A DNA stretch of 64,000 bases, taken from Sulfurovum sp. AR. Its GTDB lineage: Bacteria; Campylobacterota; Campylobacteria; Campylobacterales; Sulfurovaceae. Positions 15,401 through 25,268 of the stretch are shown here, piece after piece (positions within the stretch are counted from its first letter, which is position 1; every line of letters begins with the position of its first letter). The stretch is taken from assembly GCF_000296775.1 (NCBI RefSeq), contig NZ_AJLE01000003.1:230586-294585 (forward strand), read 5' to 3'. The position numbers were made by a program, and so were the translations under genes. The notes under the pieces were generated by a model that was given only the letters and a program-made list of their open reading frames with translations, did not search any database and had not been told where the DNA came from.

Positions 15401-15892
15401 ATGAAAAAGACACTTATTATGAGTACAGGTGGCACATTTAACAAGATTTATGACCCGATCAAGGGTGAATTTATCATAGATGTAGAGTCACAAGCCTTGA
15501 ATGAGATCGCAAAAAAATGGCTGTGTGAATTTGAAATAATGAACCTCATAGGCAAAGACAGTCTTGACATGACCAATCATGACAGACTGGAACTTCTGGC
15601 GACGATCAATCAATCTGAGTACCATCATATACTGATCGTACATGGTACAGATACCATGGATGTAACAGCTGAGTATCTCGCGGATGCAGATATCGAAAAA
15701 TGTATCGTCCTTACAGGTGCTATGGTTCCCTACAGTGTGGACCCGGTAGAAGCCACTGCCAACCTCTGTTCTGCCTATGGATATCTCAATGCCTTAAATA
15801 AAGAAGGTGTTTTCATTGCTATGAACGGCATGATGGGAACCTATGACCAGATAAAGAAAGACAGGTTCAAAGGAAAATTTACAACACTTTAA
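15401..15892 (+). CDS. Stand-alone asparaginase-type N-terminal domain protein
   Basis: 163 residues, about half of a type I/II L-asparaginase (normally about 330). Both N-terminal active-site threonine motifs are present: STGGTFNKIYD at about 8-18 and VHGTDTMDVTAEYL at about 82-95. The C-terminal domain is absent and the protein ends cleanly at a TAA with no continuing homology downstream. Such short asparaginase-domain proteins recur in Campylobacterota; activity on asparagine is uncertain because the missing half contributes to dimer and active-site architecture. AAGGAA lies about 5 bases before the ATG. Confidence 0.8.
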   Translation: MKKTLIMSTGGTFNKIYDPIKGEFIIDVESQALNEIAKKWLCEFEIMNLIGKDSLDMTNHDRLELLATINQSEYHHILIVHGTDTMDVTAEYLADADIEKCIVLTGAMVPYSVDPVEATANLCSAYGYLNALNKEGVFIAMNGMMGTYDQIKKDRFKGKFTTL

Positions 15893-15964
15893 CCATCGCA
15901 TACTGTTTAACCTTTGTTAAATTTAAACTGCTATGCTGAAATAAAATACATAAGGTTCAATATT

Positions 15965-17089
15965 ATGGAAAAAGATTTTAATGGTGTTTCACTCCTGCGA
16001 AGCATACGTATTTTACTTTTGATCCTGATCACTTTGTTCGCCCTTTTTTTATTCCTGCCAAGTATTGAAAATATATGGGCATCCCTACAGTCAGAACCAA
16101 GATCCATCACCGCTAGAGGATCACTTTCAGCTAGCGAAAAAGCCAATATAGAGATCTTTCAACAAAGCAGTCCTTCCGTGGTTTACATCACAACACTTGA
16201 AGATACGCTCAATCTTTGGACGCGTGACATTACCCGTATACCTCGAGGTACAGGATCAGGTTTTATATGGGACAGGCAGGGACACATCATTACCAATTAT
16301 CATGCCTTGCAAGGTGCTTCCGCTGTAAAAATACGGCTCAGTGACCAGCGTACCTTTAATGCCACGCTCATCGGAGCAAGTCCGGAACATGATCTGGCGG
16401 TTTTACGTATACCTATGATACCCAATATGCCAAACCCTCTTTCTATCGGTACAAGTCATGACCTGCAGGTCGGACAGATGACGTATGCTATAGGGAATCC
16501 ATTTGGTCTTGATCATACACTCACCACTGGTGTAGTCTCTGCACTCAATCGCACTCTGGTCAATAACAATGGTTCGACCATTGAGGGACTGATTCAAACA
16601 GATGCAGCTATTAATCCGGGAAATTCCGGCGGTCCTCTACTGGATAGTGCCGGTAGATTGATCGGTATAAATACAGCGCTCTACAGTCCTTCAGGCACCT
16701 ATTCAGGTATTGGTTTTGCCGTACCTGTGGATACCGTGAACCGTATCGTACCACGGATCATTAAAGAGGGTCACTACCAAAGACCAAAACTGGGCATCAC
16801 CATAAATGAAAACCTGAATAAAAAGATCACCAAAGAGCTGGACATTTCTGGTGTTGCAGTCATAGAAGTTCAGCCAAATTCAGCGGCAAAGAGATCAGGC
16901 CTTAGAGGGGTTACTATACAAAATAATACACTCATCTCTGGAGATATAATCGTCGGGATAGACCAACATCAGATAGAGACTACCCAAATGCTTCTCTCTA
17001 CACTGGAGAGATATGATATCGGTGATACAGTACAGGTAAAAATTTTTAGAAAGGGTCAAGTAAGAGAAGTATCTCTTACATTGGAATAA
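15965..17089 (+). CDS. HtrA/DegS-like trypsin-type serine protease with one PDZ domain
   Basis: 374 residues from the ATG at 15965, chosen because TAAGG lies about 10 bases upstream; an ATG at 15914 lacks a site and adds an unlikely leader. One N-terminal membrane anchor (about 15-35, ILLLILITLFALFLFLP), then a periplasmic trypsin domain with His in IITNYHALQG (about 114), Asp in HDLAVLRI (about 142) and Ser in NPGNSGGPLL (about 220). One PDZ domain follows (GVAVIEVQPNSAAKRSGL). A single PDZ and anchor resemble DegS or HhoA rather than DegP. It would cleave misfolded or signalling proteins in the periplasm. Confidence 0.9.
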   Translation: MEKDFNGVSLLRSIRILLLILITLFALFLFLPSIENIWASLQSEPRSITARGSLSASEKANIEIFQQSSPSVVYITTLEDTLNLWTRDITRIPRGTGSGFIWDRQGHIITNYHALQGASAVKIRLSDQRTFNATLIGASPEHDLAVLRIPMIPNMPNPLSIGTSHDLQVGQMTYAIGNPFGLDHTLTTGVVSALNRTLVNNNGSTIEGLIQTDAAINPGNSGGPLLDSAGRLIGINTALYSPSGTYSGIGFAVPVDTVNRIVPRIIKEGHYQRPKLGITINENLNKKITKELDISGVAVIEVQPNSAAKRSGLRGVTIQNNTLISGDIIVGIDQHQIETTQMLLSTLERYDIGDTVQVKIFRKGQVREVSLTLE

Positions 17090-17098
17090 CTGTTTTCC

Positions 17099-18139
17099 TT
17101 AACGATGGTTATCCACGGTTGGAGGAATGATATCTCCACTGGCCTGCATACTGAGTGCTTCGGGATATTTTCTGTAGTGCTGTCGTACAGCATACGCTAA
17201 TGCTTTTTTGGTGTTTTCTTCTACAGGTGTCGGCATCTCATCAGGTAAAGCTTTCAGCAATGCTTGAACCAAGAGATCTTGAGGCTGAGGCATTTTTTGT
17301 ACCCATGAAGCCAAGAGATCCCTGTTCACATGAGAAGGGATGGAACCCATGATACCTACATCATTCTGATCATGTACCAACAGACCAGATGTGGTGCCTC
17401 TATCCAGTGTAAGTACCTGGAAAAGATAGAGTGTATGATACGCCAGTTGTTCTTCTTTCTCTTCCTCTGTAAATGTAGGATACTCCATGAGTTTTTTCGA
17501 AATAATGTCAATATATGTCTCTATCACTCTTTCACCTACTTTCAGGACAAACGCTTTGTCTTCTTCAAAGTTTCCGCTATTGTAACCTTCAAGATAAAAA
17601 TGGCTTACACCGCGATGTCGTCCCAGTACCGGGATATAAAAATATCTGTCACCCTGTGCGGCACCCTCTTCATACAATGCACCTATAACGTTTTTAAGTG
17701 TTTGGGAAAAATGCTTTTTATCTGCATCAGATTCACCTAGAAGCGAAGGGTTGAGATCCGCCATGACACGCCAATACCCTTCTCCATCTTTCATCTGTGT
17801 CCAAGAGATATGCATATGCATAGAAGGGGCATGGGGATTACGCGGGTGAATGATCGTAGAGATAGCAGTGGCTGAACCTAACTTTTTACTCTCATCGTCA
17901 TCATAGTGTACTTGGGAAATATTGACCGAACCTCTGTCATAGACAACGGTGTCTCTGGCTTCATATCGTACACCGCCACCGTGTTCTCCGCCGTCACGTT
18001 CCCATGTGACAGCTTCACATGACCTGCCTTTTCCAAACTGTAACGCAACAGCGTTCAATTTTGAGACGAAATAAGCCTGCAATGCGTCTACAAGACTGTA
18101 TGCTTCTTTTGCTTGAGGTGATTTTGCACGGATTATCAT
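17099..18139 (-). CDS. hemF: Oxygen-dependent coproporphyrinogen III oxidase
   Basis: 346 residues. Two in-frame ATGs lie 6 bases apart; the second (18139) is preferred because AAAGGA is 7 bases before it and only 1 base before the first. The protein matches HemF: EAVTWERDGGEHGGGVRYE, the conserved HPRNPHAPSMHMHI active-site region with its histidines, YFYIPVLGRHRGVSHFYLE, and RGTTSGLL near the end. HemF decarboxylates coproporphyrinogen III to protoporphyrinogen IX using O2, in the haem pathway. Its presence suits a microaerobic or aerobic lifestyle; oxygen-independent HemN would be expected elsewhere. Confidence 0.92.
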   Translation of the reverse strand: MIIRAKSPQAKEAYSLVDALQAYFVSKLNAVALQFGKGRSCEAVTWERDGGEHGGGVRYEARDTVVYDRGSVNISQVHYDDDESKKLGSATAISTIIHPRNPHAPSMHMHISWTQMKDGEGYWRVMADLNPSLLGESDADKKHFSQTLKNVIGALYEEGAAQGDRYFYIPVLGRHRGVSHFYLEGYNSGNFEEDKAFVLKVGERVIETYIDIISKKLMEYPTFTEEEKEEQLAYHTLYLFQVLTLDRGTTSGLLVHDQNDVGIMGSIPSHVNRDLLASWVQKMPQPQDLLVQALLKALPDEMPTPVEENTKKALAYAVRQHYRKYPEALSMQASGDIIPPTVDNHR

Positions 18140-18233
18140 GGTCATTTCCTTTATTTTTTATGGCATTATATCATAGTAATTTTTATTTCATTTCGTTACA
18201 ATACCCACATAATAATTTACAAGAAAGGGCACA

Positions 18234-18638
18234 ATGAAACGACATTTTTTATTAACGATATTGGCTGCATTTGGATTCTCTGGGTGTACAAGTTCTATAG
18301 GTCATCTCATAGAACCAAAGAAACCAACTCAAACAACCCAACCGACACAACAGATTCAAACACCAAAGACACAGTATGATTATGAAGAGCCCACTCCTGA
18401 AAAGAAAGAGGCGTATGAAAACACCATGAGAAAAATAGCCTCAGGTATCCAAGATGATCCTAATTATAAGCGACTTTCGCTCAATACAAATGAAAAAAAA
18501 GAGTGGTTTAAAAAATTGACCTACCGTCTATGGGATAGACAGATCACTAGACATCAATTTATTGCAGAGGGACTAAAAAGATATCCGGACCATGGATATG
18601 AACTGAATTTTATTGTCAGAGGGTTTACCTTTGAATAA
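18234..18638 (+). CDS. Small lipoprotein, unknown function
   Basis: 134 residues. Lipoprotein signal MKRHFLLTILAAFGFSGC with lipobox FSGC (Cys 18). A Q/T/P-rich spacer (residues about 28-48) leads to a compact charged domain ending FIVRGFTFE. AAAGGG lies about 6 bases before the ATG. No family recognised. It is divergent from hemF and convergent with queC. Confidence 0.75.
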   Translation: MKRHFLLTILAAFGFSGCTSSIGHLIEPKKPTQTTQPTQQIQTPKTQYDYEEPTPEKKEAYENTMRKIASGIQDDPNYKRLSLNTNEKKEWFKKLTYRLWDRQITRHQFIAEGLKRYPDHGYELNFIVRGFTFE

Positions 18639-18645
18639 ACCTCTG

Positions 18646-19308
<663 letters not shown>

Positions 19309-19316
19309 AAACATGT

Positions 19317-19402
19317 CTCCTTTTCACAGAGCTAAGCCCCGTGAAAATTGACCGAAGGGAATACCCTTGGTGCCTTTCACTAAAGAGCATAGCCATTGGC
19401 TC
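19317..19402 (-). promoter_or_regulatory. Structured 5' leader of queC (three consecutive stem-loops)
   Basis: In transcript order: AGCC/GGCT within a GAGC/GCTC pair (19385-19402); ACCAAGGG/CCCTT-GGT with a four-base loop (19351-19371); and TTTTCAC/GTGAAAA with a 13-base loop (19321-19347). The last 3' arm runs into the ribosome site AAGGAG (19317-19322), so folding could limit translation. The first two are also compact on the opposite strand. Known preQ1 riboswitch classes regulate queuosine genes, but I cannot match this to their consensus by eye. Confidence 0.5.
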
Positions 19403-19466
19403 AAAAATATTTATAACTATTTTAAGATTTACTGCCATTTTACCAAGATTTGGGTAAACTTCCTGC

Positions 19467-19907
<441 letters not shown>

Positions 19908-19908
19908 G

Positions 19909-20841
19909 TTGAGTTTTGTAATTTTTGTTATTGCCATGGGTGTATTGATCTGGGGTGCTGACCTCATTATAAACCAAAGTGAACGTATCGCTTTAAAGTT
20001 CAACATTCCAGAATTTATTATCGGTGCAACGCTCATTGCCCTTGGTACTTCTTTACCTGAGATGGCAGCGAGTATCGCTGCCAGTGTAAGTAATAAACCG
20101 GATATAGCCATAGCCAATGTCATAGGAAGTAATGTACTGAATATCACCCTTGTACTCGCAGCTGTTTTTCTTATAGCCACAAAGATCAACCCAAGCAGAG
20201 ACTTTTTTGCCAAAGACAGTACCTGGGCACTGGTACCGGTACTGGTCTTTATATTGATGATACTGGATGGTGTGATCACAAGGTTTGATGCGTCACTTTT
20301 GTTACTTTTAATGGGTGCATACCTTGTCTTTTTGCTTCAAGATGCCAAAAATATTCCTGAAGAGGATTTAGATGATCTTGATATAGTTTCGTTCTCCTGG
20401 CCAAAGAGTATAAGTATACTCTTTGGCGGATTTGTACTTGTGATCATTGGTGCACATTTTACCGTAGAAAGTGCTTCAGACATCGCTAAAAGCTTTGGGA
20501 TCTCAGAGTGGATCATAGGTATCATTATGGTTTCACTGGGGACATCACTACCGGAATTGGTTGTAAGTATCTCTGCAGCGGTGAAAGGTAAAGTGGATAT
20601 GGCTATAGGAAATATCATCGGTTCAAATATGGCAAATACGACCGTGGTTCTTGGTGCAGCAGCCTTGACAAAACCTATGGGTATCAATGCACCTGCCTAT
20701 ATCTTTGATATTTCTACTATGATCGTCGCAACACTACTTCTTGTATTTATTACAGCCAACAAACTCTACAACAAATCAGCAGGCATTAGCCTCATCATTA
20801 TCTTAGGACTCTTTTTAAATAATACGCTACAAAATATGTAA
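19909..20841 (+). CDS. Sodium/calcium exchanger family protein (YrbG/CaxA-like)
   Basis: 310 residues, about ten hydrophobic helices. The two inverted alpha repeats are clear: ALGTSLPEMAASIAASV at about 46-62 with IANVIGSNVLNITLV, and SLGTSLPELVVSISAAV at about 207-223 with IGNIIGSNMANTTVV. These carry the ion-coordinating GTSLPE and GSN residues, so calcium/sodium (or proton) antiport across the inner membrane is likely. The start is TTG at 19909, preceded by AGAGGAG with 7-base spacing, which is stronger evidence than the next in-frame ATG at residue 6. Confidence 0.9.
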   Translation: MSFVIFVIAMGVLIWGADLIINQSERIALKFNIPEFIIGATLIALGTSLPEMAASIAASVSNKPDIAIANVIGSNVLNITLVLAAVFLIATKINPSRDFFAKDSTWALVPVLVFILMILDGVITRFDASLLLLLMGAYLVFLLQDAKNIPEEDLDDLDIVSFSWPKSISILFGGFVLVIIGAHFTVESASDIAKSFGISEWIIGIIMVSLGTSLPELVVSISAAVKGKVDMAIGNIIGSNMANTTVVLGAAALTKPMGINAPAYIFDISTMIVATLLLVFITANKLYNKSAGISLIIILGLFLNNTLQNM

Positions 20842-20845
20842 CAAA

Positions 20846-22672
20846 TTATCTTAAGCTGTTGTTATCTACATCTCCGTTAGGTCCTTCGGCAGCAGAGAAG
20901 TAGCCTTCTCTGTAGAGCCATTTATAGATATCTGCGGTGATAGGACCAGCCGTACTACCACCATGACCTCCATGTTCAACCAGTACTGTGACAATGTATT
21001 TAGGATCTTCATACGGAGCATACGTAGTGATCCAGGCATGGGAACGGTGATAATAGGCCAGCTCTTCCTCTTTTAAACGTACTTGCGTGGATTGAGGGAT
21101 AGAAGTGACTTGTGAAGTACCAGTTTTACCGGCAACAACAATAGGCAGTTTACTCATGGTTCTATATGCCGTTCCGCTTCTTACATTACATACATCATAC
21201 ATCCCTTTTCTAATCTCATTCAAATAATACGTATTAAAACTCAAAGGCTTTATTTCAGGCTCAATTTTCTTCCCATCCACTTCCCTTGCAATCAATGGCT
21301 TAGCTAGGGATGCAGTAGCGATCAAGCCAGTATAACGTGCTACTTGTAAAGGTGTGACGAGGTCATATCCTTGACCGATCGCTGCGATGACTGTCTCACC
21401 CATATACCATGGCTGTTTATAACGTTTCATCTTCCATGCCTTATCTGGCATCACACCTGCATATTCACGTGGCAGATCCACGCCTGTTTGTACACCCAGA
21501 CCAAAAGTACGAAGGTTTTCTGCCATCGCATCGATACCAACTTTTAAACTTTTGTTGTAAAAGTAGACATCACAACTCTCTCGTATCGCTTTTCTAAGAT
21601 CAACCTTTCCATGTCCCCACCGTGACCAACATCTGAACTTATGTTTACTGCTACCCAGTGTGATATGCCCATTACAATACTCGGGTGCCCCAAGAGAATT
21701 AGGCAATGCTTTAGAGAATGCCAAGGCCATACCCATTTTGATCGTTGAGCCCGGAGGATAGGTTCCATGGATAAATTTGTTGGTAAAAGGATGATCAATA
21801 TTATCCTGCAGGGCTTTCCACTCCTTAGAGCTGATGCCTCCAACAAAAAGATTAGGATCATAAGAAGGGTAACTCACTGCTGCTAAGACCTCACCATTGG
21901 TACGCATGACAACTGCCACTCCTGTATCCTCTCCAAAACGCTCATAGATCATTTTCTGGAGCTCTATGTCTATATTGAGTTGTATATTTTTATTGTCTTT
22001 GGGAAGTTCTTTTTCAAGTACCTCTATGGCTTTATTCGTTGCCGTGACCTTACTGATCTCATAACCCAGTTCACCTTCCAGAACTTTATTATAATAGCGC
22101 TCCAGACCACTTTTTCCTGTTTTACCAACCTCATTGACAACAGGGTCTTTTTCATTTTCTTTTTTATTGGACCTTCCAGTGTATCCGACGATATGTGCTG
22201 CATACTTTCCATAAGGATAATAACGTTTTGTCTCCGCTTCTATTTTAATGTTCTCTATGAGACTTAATTTTGGATAAGCCCCCATCATATCTGCGTAATG
22301 TATAAAATCTACAACCTTTATATATTTGTGATTGTAAGGTGAATTGTGCTTTTTATAGACTTTCAACATCACTGTTTTATTGAGATCTGGAAATGTTTCA
22401 ATTAGTTTTTCGATGACATTTTCCAACTGATGGTTCTTGACTTTCAAGTGTGGTGCAATAGAGAGTGAAAAACCGATCTGGTTCATGGCCAGTAGGTTTC
22501 CACGGGCATCTGTTATCTCACCTCTTACGGGTTTAATAAACTGTTTTCTTTCTATATTCTCTTTTGCCAATCCCTCATAGTAAAAATTGGATTTGATACT
22601 AACATGATAGAGTCTTGTGATCATGACAGCCCAAAAAATAAGGAAGACCAATACGATAAACTTGTATCTCAT
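20846..22672 (-). CDS. mrdA: Penicillin-binding protein 2 (elongasome transpeptidase)
   Basis: 608 residues. One N-terminal membrane anchor (about 4-22), a pedestal domain starting PVRGEITDARGNLLA, and a transpeptidase domain with STIK (Ser 309, Lys 312), SCD (366-368) in place of SxN, and KTGTS (516-520). These are the three penicillin-binding motifs of PBP2. It cross-links lateral-wall peptidoglycan during rod elongation with RodA and MreBCD. The ATGA overlap with the MreD-like gene upstream indicates coupling. SCD rather than SSN is a common PBP2 variant. Confidence 0.94.
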   Translation of the reverse strand: MRYKFIVLVFLIFWAVMITRLYHVSIKSNFYYEGLAKENIERKQFIKPVRGEITDARGNLLAMNQIGFSLSIAPHLKVKNHQLENVIEKLIETFPDLNKTVMLKVYKKHNSPYNHKYIKVVDFIHYADMMGAYPKLSLIENIKIEAETKRYYPYGKYAAHIVGYTGRSNKKENEKDPVVNEVGKTGKSGLERYYNKVLEGELGYEISKVTATNKAIEVLEKELPKDNKNIQLNIDIELQKMIYERFGEDTGVAVVMRTNGEVLAAVSYPSYDPNLFVGGISSKEWKALQDNIDHPFTNKFIHGTYPPGSTIKMGMALAFSKALPNSLGAPEYCNGHITLGSSKHKFRCWSRWGHGKVDLRKAIRESCDVYFYNKSLKVGIDAMAENLRTFGLGVQTGVDLPREYAGVMPDKAWKMKRYKQPWYMGETVIAAIGQGYDLVTPLQVARYTGLIATASLAKPLIAREVDGKKIEPEIKPLSFNTYYLNEIRKGMYDVCNVRSGTAYRTMSKLPIVVAGKTGTSQVTSIPQSTQVRLKEEELAYYHRSHAWITTYAPYEDPKYIVTVLVEHGGHGGSTAGPITADIYKWLYREGYFSAAEGPNGDVDNNSLR

Positions 22673-23127
22673 AGGATCACCACAACTAACATATCTACGA
22701 TAAGGGTATAAAGCAGGATCTCATCCAGGATAATACTCTGGGTCTGAAAGATAAAATCATAAGCAAACAGACATCCCAGATACATAAGATCTAAAAAAAC
22801 TACACTTAACAGGGCTCTGCATATGATACATCTTCGGAAATGTTTTAAAGAGGGATAGAGAAGTAAATAAAACAATAATGAAGAGATCACTGAAAGAAAG
22901 ATCGGCAAAGAGAGATTAACTTCCAAATTGACCATATAGACAATGGCAAGTAAAATAAAAGGTGCTTTTGCTCTCTCTAATCCCTGCACCAGCATATAAC
23001 CCATCGCCCCTATCAGTAGGGGTAGAAAAACATAGATAGAGATGAGCATGGGATAAAAAAAGATGAATGTACCGGCAAATAACCAAAAGAACAGGCCATG
23101 TTGCGCTTTTGTTACATGATCCATCAA
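22669..23127 (-). CDS. Multi-pass inner-membrane protein, MreD-like by position
   Basis: 152 residues, four or five hydrophobic helices (e.g. LFFWLFAGTFIFFYPMLISI and IFLSVISSLLFYLLLYPSL), size and layout like MreD. Sequence similarity to MreD is not obvious by eye; the argument is position: directly upstream of and overlapping mrdA by ATGA. If correct it would be part of the elongasome linking MreC to the PBP2/RodA pair. An unrelated membrane protein remains possible. Confidence 0.5.
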   Translation of the reverse strand: MMDHVTKAQHGLFFWLFAGTFIFFYPMLISIYVFLPLLIGAMGYMLVQGLERAKAPFILLAIVYMVNLEVNLSLPIFLSVISSLLFYLLLYPSLKHFRRCIICRALLSVVFLDLMYLGCLFAYDFIFQTQSIILDEILLYTLIVDMLVVVIL

Positions 23128-23136
23128 AAACCCAGA

Positions 23137-23601
23137 TTACGCTAATTTGTAGACCAAGGCTACTTCGTTACAAATAGGGAAATGAATACACTTGATACAA
23201 TCCGCCCAGATCTTATGTTCAGGTATCACCTCTTTATCGATCTCTTTAAAATTCAATTTTAGAAAGAACTGAGGGAGGTACGTTAAGACAAGTACGTCCT
23301 CTTCCACACCTATATTCTTCGCTTCTTCAAGTGTGAACTGTACCATTCTTTGACCTACATTCTGCCCACGGTAGGCTTCATCTACGATAAGACTTCTGAT
23401 CTCAGCCAGTCTTCTCGAGTGTATATGCAAGGCTGTATACCCCACAAGTTTCTCACCGTCTTTGGCCAAAACATAGGAGCGTATATTCGTCGCTACTTCA
23501 TCTTCTGTACGATTCAGGATGATCCCGTCTTTTACTTCAGGGGCAACCAGTGCCTGCATTGCAGGGATATCACTCAGTTTCGCTTTTACAAGTTCAATCA
23601 C
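23137..23601 (-). CDS. GNAT acetyltransferase, short N-acetylglutamate synthase-like
   Basis: 154 residues. Acetyl-CoA binding signature IVDEAYRGQNVGQRMVQF (about 72-89), preceded by RLAEIRSL. The C-terminal IWADCIKCIHFPICNEVALVYKL carries three Cys and matches the short ArgA-like enzymes that make N-acetylglutamate, the first step of arginine synthesis, in bacteria that lack the full-length ArgA. Other GNAT substrates are possible. It overlaps engB by 4 bases (ATGA). Confidence 0.65.
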   Translation of the reverse strand: MIELVKAKLSDIPAMQALVAPEVKDGIILNRTEDEVATNIRSYVLAKDGEKLVGYTALHIHSRRLAEIRSLIVDEAYRGQNVGQRMVQFTLEEAKNIGVEEDVLVLTYLPQFFLKLNFKEIDKEVIPEHKIWADCIKCIHFPICNEVALVYKLA

Positions 23602-24254
23602 TCTTTTTCCTCATTCTCTTCTACACTGTTACTTTTACTTTTAGTTCCATCCTCTACACCGAAGATCGTTTGCAGTATCATTTGATGTACCCTGTCATGA
23701 CCATTCTTCTTCAGGTTTGAAAGTGTGATAGAACCGGGAAAGTCTTTTTTGAGCTTCGATCTCTCTTTTTGATTGAGTTTATCGATCTTCGTAAACACAG
23801 TCAGATACTTCTGATCAGGACGAATAAATTCAGAGATATACGCTTCAACGTCATCATCTATCTTGGCATGTGGATGGCGGGCATCACGAAGATGGATAAA
23901 AAGACGAATAGAGACACGATGTTGAATAAATTCCACAAGGTTCTTCTGCCACACTTCTTTCAATGATTTAGAGACCTTTGCATACCCAAATCCCGGTAGA
24001 TCCACAAAACGTACAGGGTAACTCTGTTCGTTATAGAGATATCTCGTTTCAAAAAAGTTGATCAGTTGTGTTTTTCCTGGTGTAGCTGAACTTTTAGCCA
24101 GGTTCTTTCTTTGCGTCAATGAATTTAGTGTAGAACTTTTCCCTACATTGGAACGTCCTAAAAAAACCACTTCACTCATATCTTCAGGTAAAGAGTCTGC
24201 AATGCTCTGTGCTGACTTGATAAATGCTGCTTCTACTACTCGAGGTGTACTCAC
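23598..24254 (-). CDS. engB: Ribosome biogenesis GTPase EngB (YsxC/YihA)
   Basis: 218 residues. G1 GRSNVGKSSTLNSL (about 33-46), G3 DLPGFGYA (about 83-90), G4 TKIDKLN (about 156-162) and the SNLKKNG G5 region are in order. EngB assists assembly of the large ribosomal subunit and is normally essential. It starts with GTG overlapping the lptA stop by one base (TAGTG). The tail from about residue 200 is charged (KSKSNSVEENEEKE) and longer than in E. coli. Confidence 0.94.
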   Translation of the reverse strand: MSTPRVVEAAFIKSAQSIADSLPEDMSEVVFLGRSNVGKSSTLNSLTQRKNLAKSSATPGKTQLINFFETRYLYNEQSYPVRFVDLPGFGYAKVSKSLKEVWQKNLVEFIQHRVSIRLFIHLRDARHPHAKIDDDVEAYISEFIRPDQKYLTVFTKIDKLNQKERSKLKKDFPGSITLSNLKKNGHDRVHQMILQTIFGVEDGTKSKSNSVEENEEKE

Positions 24255-24715
24255 TATTCGTCCTTCATATCAAAAATAAACTTCGCAGGCTTTTTACGGT
24301 TACCTTTCACATCTACACTCCCCGTAGACATATCCAAAACGATCTTATCACCATTGAGATGACTTTTCTTGACCAGATCATCCAAAATTGCTTTACCGAT
24401 CAATACATAAAGTGATTGAACGATATTGTACTCCACTTTATCTGCACTTCCTTTAAAATGTTTTTCATCCTTTTTAAATTCGAATTTCACTGATCCCATA
24501 GCTTCATATTTTTTTGTTTCATTATTGTCATCAAAGTAGACTATGACTCTATCGGCATGTAACCAGTCATCCCCTTTTTTTATTTTGGCATTACCTATGA
24601 AGTGTACTTCTTTCTTGAGCTCTTCTGCTTCCATAGATGTAGAAGTGATCTCTACCCTTTCTGCAAAAAGTGTCTGTGTGAGCATCACTAAAAGTATTAT
24701 TTTTACAAAATGCAT
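24254..24715 (-). CDS. lptA: Periplasmic LPS bridge protein LptA
   Basis: 153 residues from the ATG at 24715 (MHFVKIILLVMLTQTLFA, a signal peptide cleaved after LFA), with AAGGG 7 bases upstream. A longer in-frame ATG at 24964 would read through the lptC gene and is rejected. The OstA/LptA jelly-roll words are present: VEITSTSMEAEELKKEVHFIGNA (as VEITSTSM and VHFIGNA) and DRVIVYFDDNNETKKYEAMG. LptA polymerises in the periplasm and carries LPS from LptC to LptD. Confidence 0.85.
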   Translation of the reverse strand: MHFVKIILLVMLTQTLFAERVEITSTSMEAEELKKEVHFIGNAKIKKGDDWLHADRVIVYFDDNNETKKYEAMGSVKFEFKKDEKHFKGSADKVEYNIVQSLYVLIGKAILDDLVKKSHLNGDKIVLDMSTGSVDVKGNRKKPAKFIFDMKDE

Positions 24716-24755
24716 AGCGTCCCTTTGTGACCTGGTTGAATATTGTAGCACGATA

Positions 24756-25268
24756 TTACTTGTCAGGGGTATAAAATACTGTATCCACGGTCTTACCGGT
24801 AGCCTTTTTTTGGCGTGTATCATACTCCATACTTTGTCCTTTAATAATATTTTGCCCTCTTGTACCGGTAAAAGGTGCTGTGATATGTAATATTTCACTC
24901 TTTTTATTATAGATAGCATGTTCTGTTTCATATCTATAGCCACCTTTCTCCTGCATGACCACATGCCCCTCTAATTGCAGTATATCATTCTCAAGTTTAC
25001 CTTTGTCCGCAGAAAGTGACTCTATCTGATCATCAAGATATCGTATCTTCTCTACCTTCAATACACCCTTGTCCCTCACCCCATATGTACCATATATACG
25101 ACTATTCATAGTTTCCGTATCTACTTCCGTCAAAGTGGTATCAGTGAATTCAAGCTCTTTGGTAAATGCTGTACTTGGTGCATGAGCATCTTGTAACTTT
25201 AACATGAGAGCACCGGATATGATCCCGATGATCATAATGGTCAATATGTATTCTAATTTTATTCCCAT
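24756..25268 (-). CDS. lptC: LPS export protein LptC
   Basis: 170 residues with one N-terminal membrane helix (about 7-24, ILTIMIIGIISGALML), then a periplasmic beta-jelly-roll (LEFTDTTLTEVD, IYGTYGVRD, LSADKG, LEGHVVMQEKGGYRYETE). It passes LPS from the LptBFG transporter to LptA. It overlaps kdsC by 10 bases and precedes lptA by 40, so all three are likely co-transcribed. The lptB and lptFG genes are not in this window. Confidence 0.82.
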   Translation of the reverse strand: MGIKLEYILTIMIIGIISGALMLKLQDAHAPSTAFTKELEFTDTTLTEVDTETMNSRIYGTYGVRDKGVLKVEKIRYLDDQIESLSADKGKLENDILQLEGHVVMQEKGGYRYETEHAIYNKKSEILHITAPFTGTRGQNIIKGQSMEYDTRQKKATGKTVDTVFYTPDK

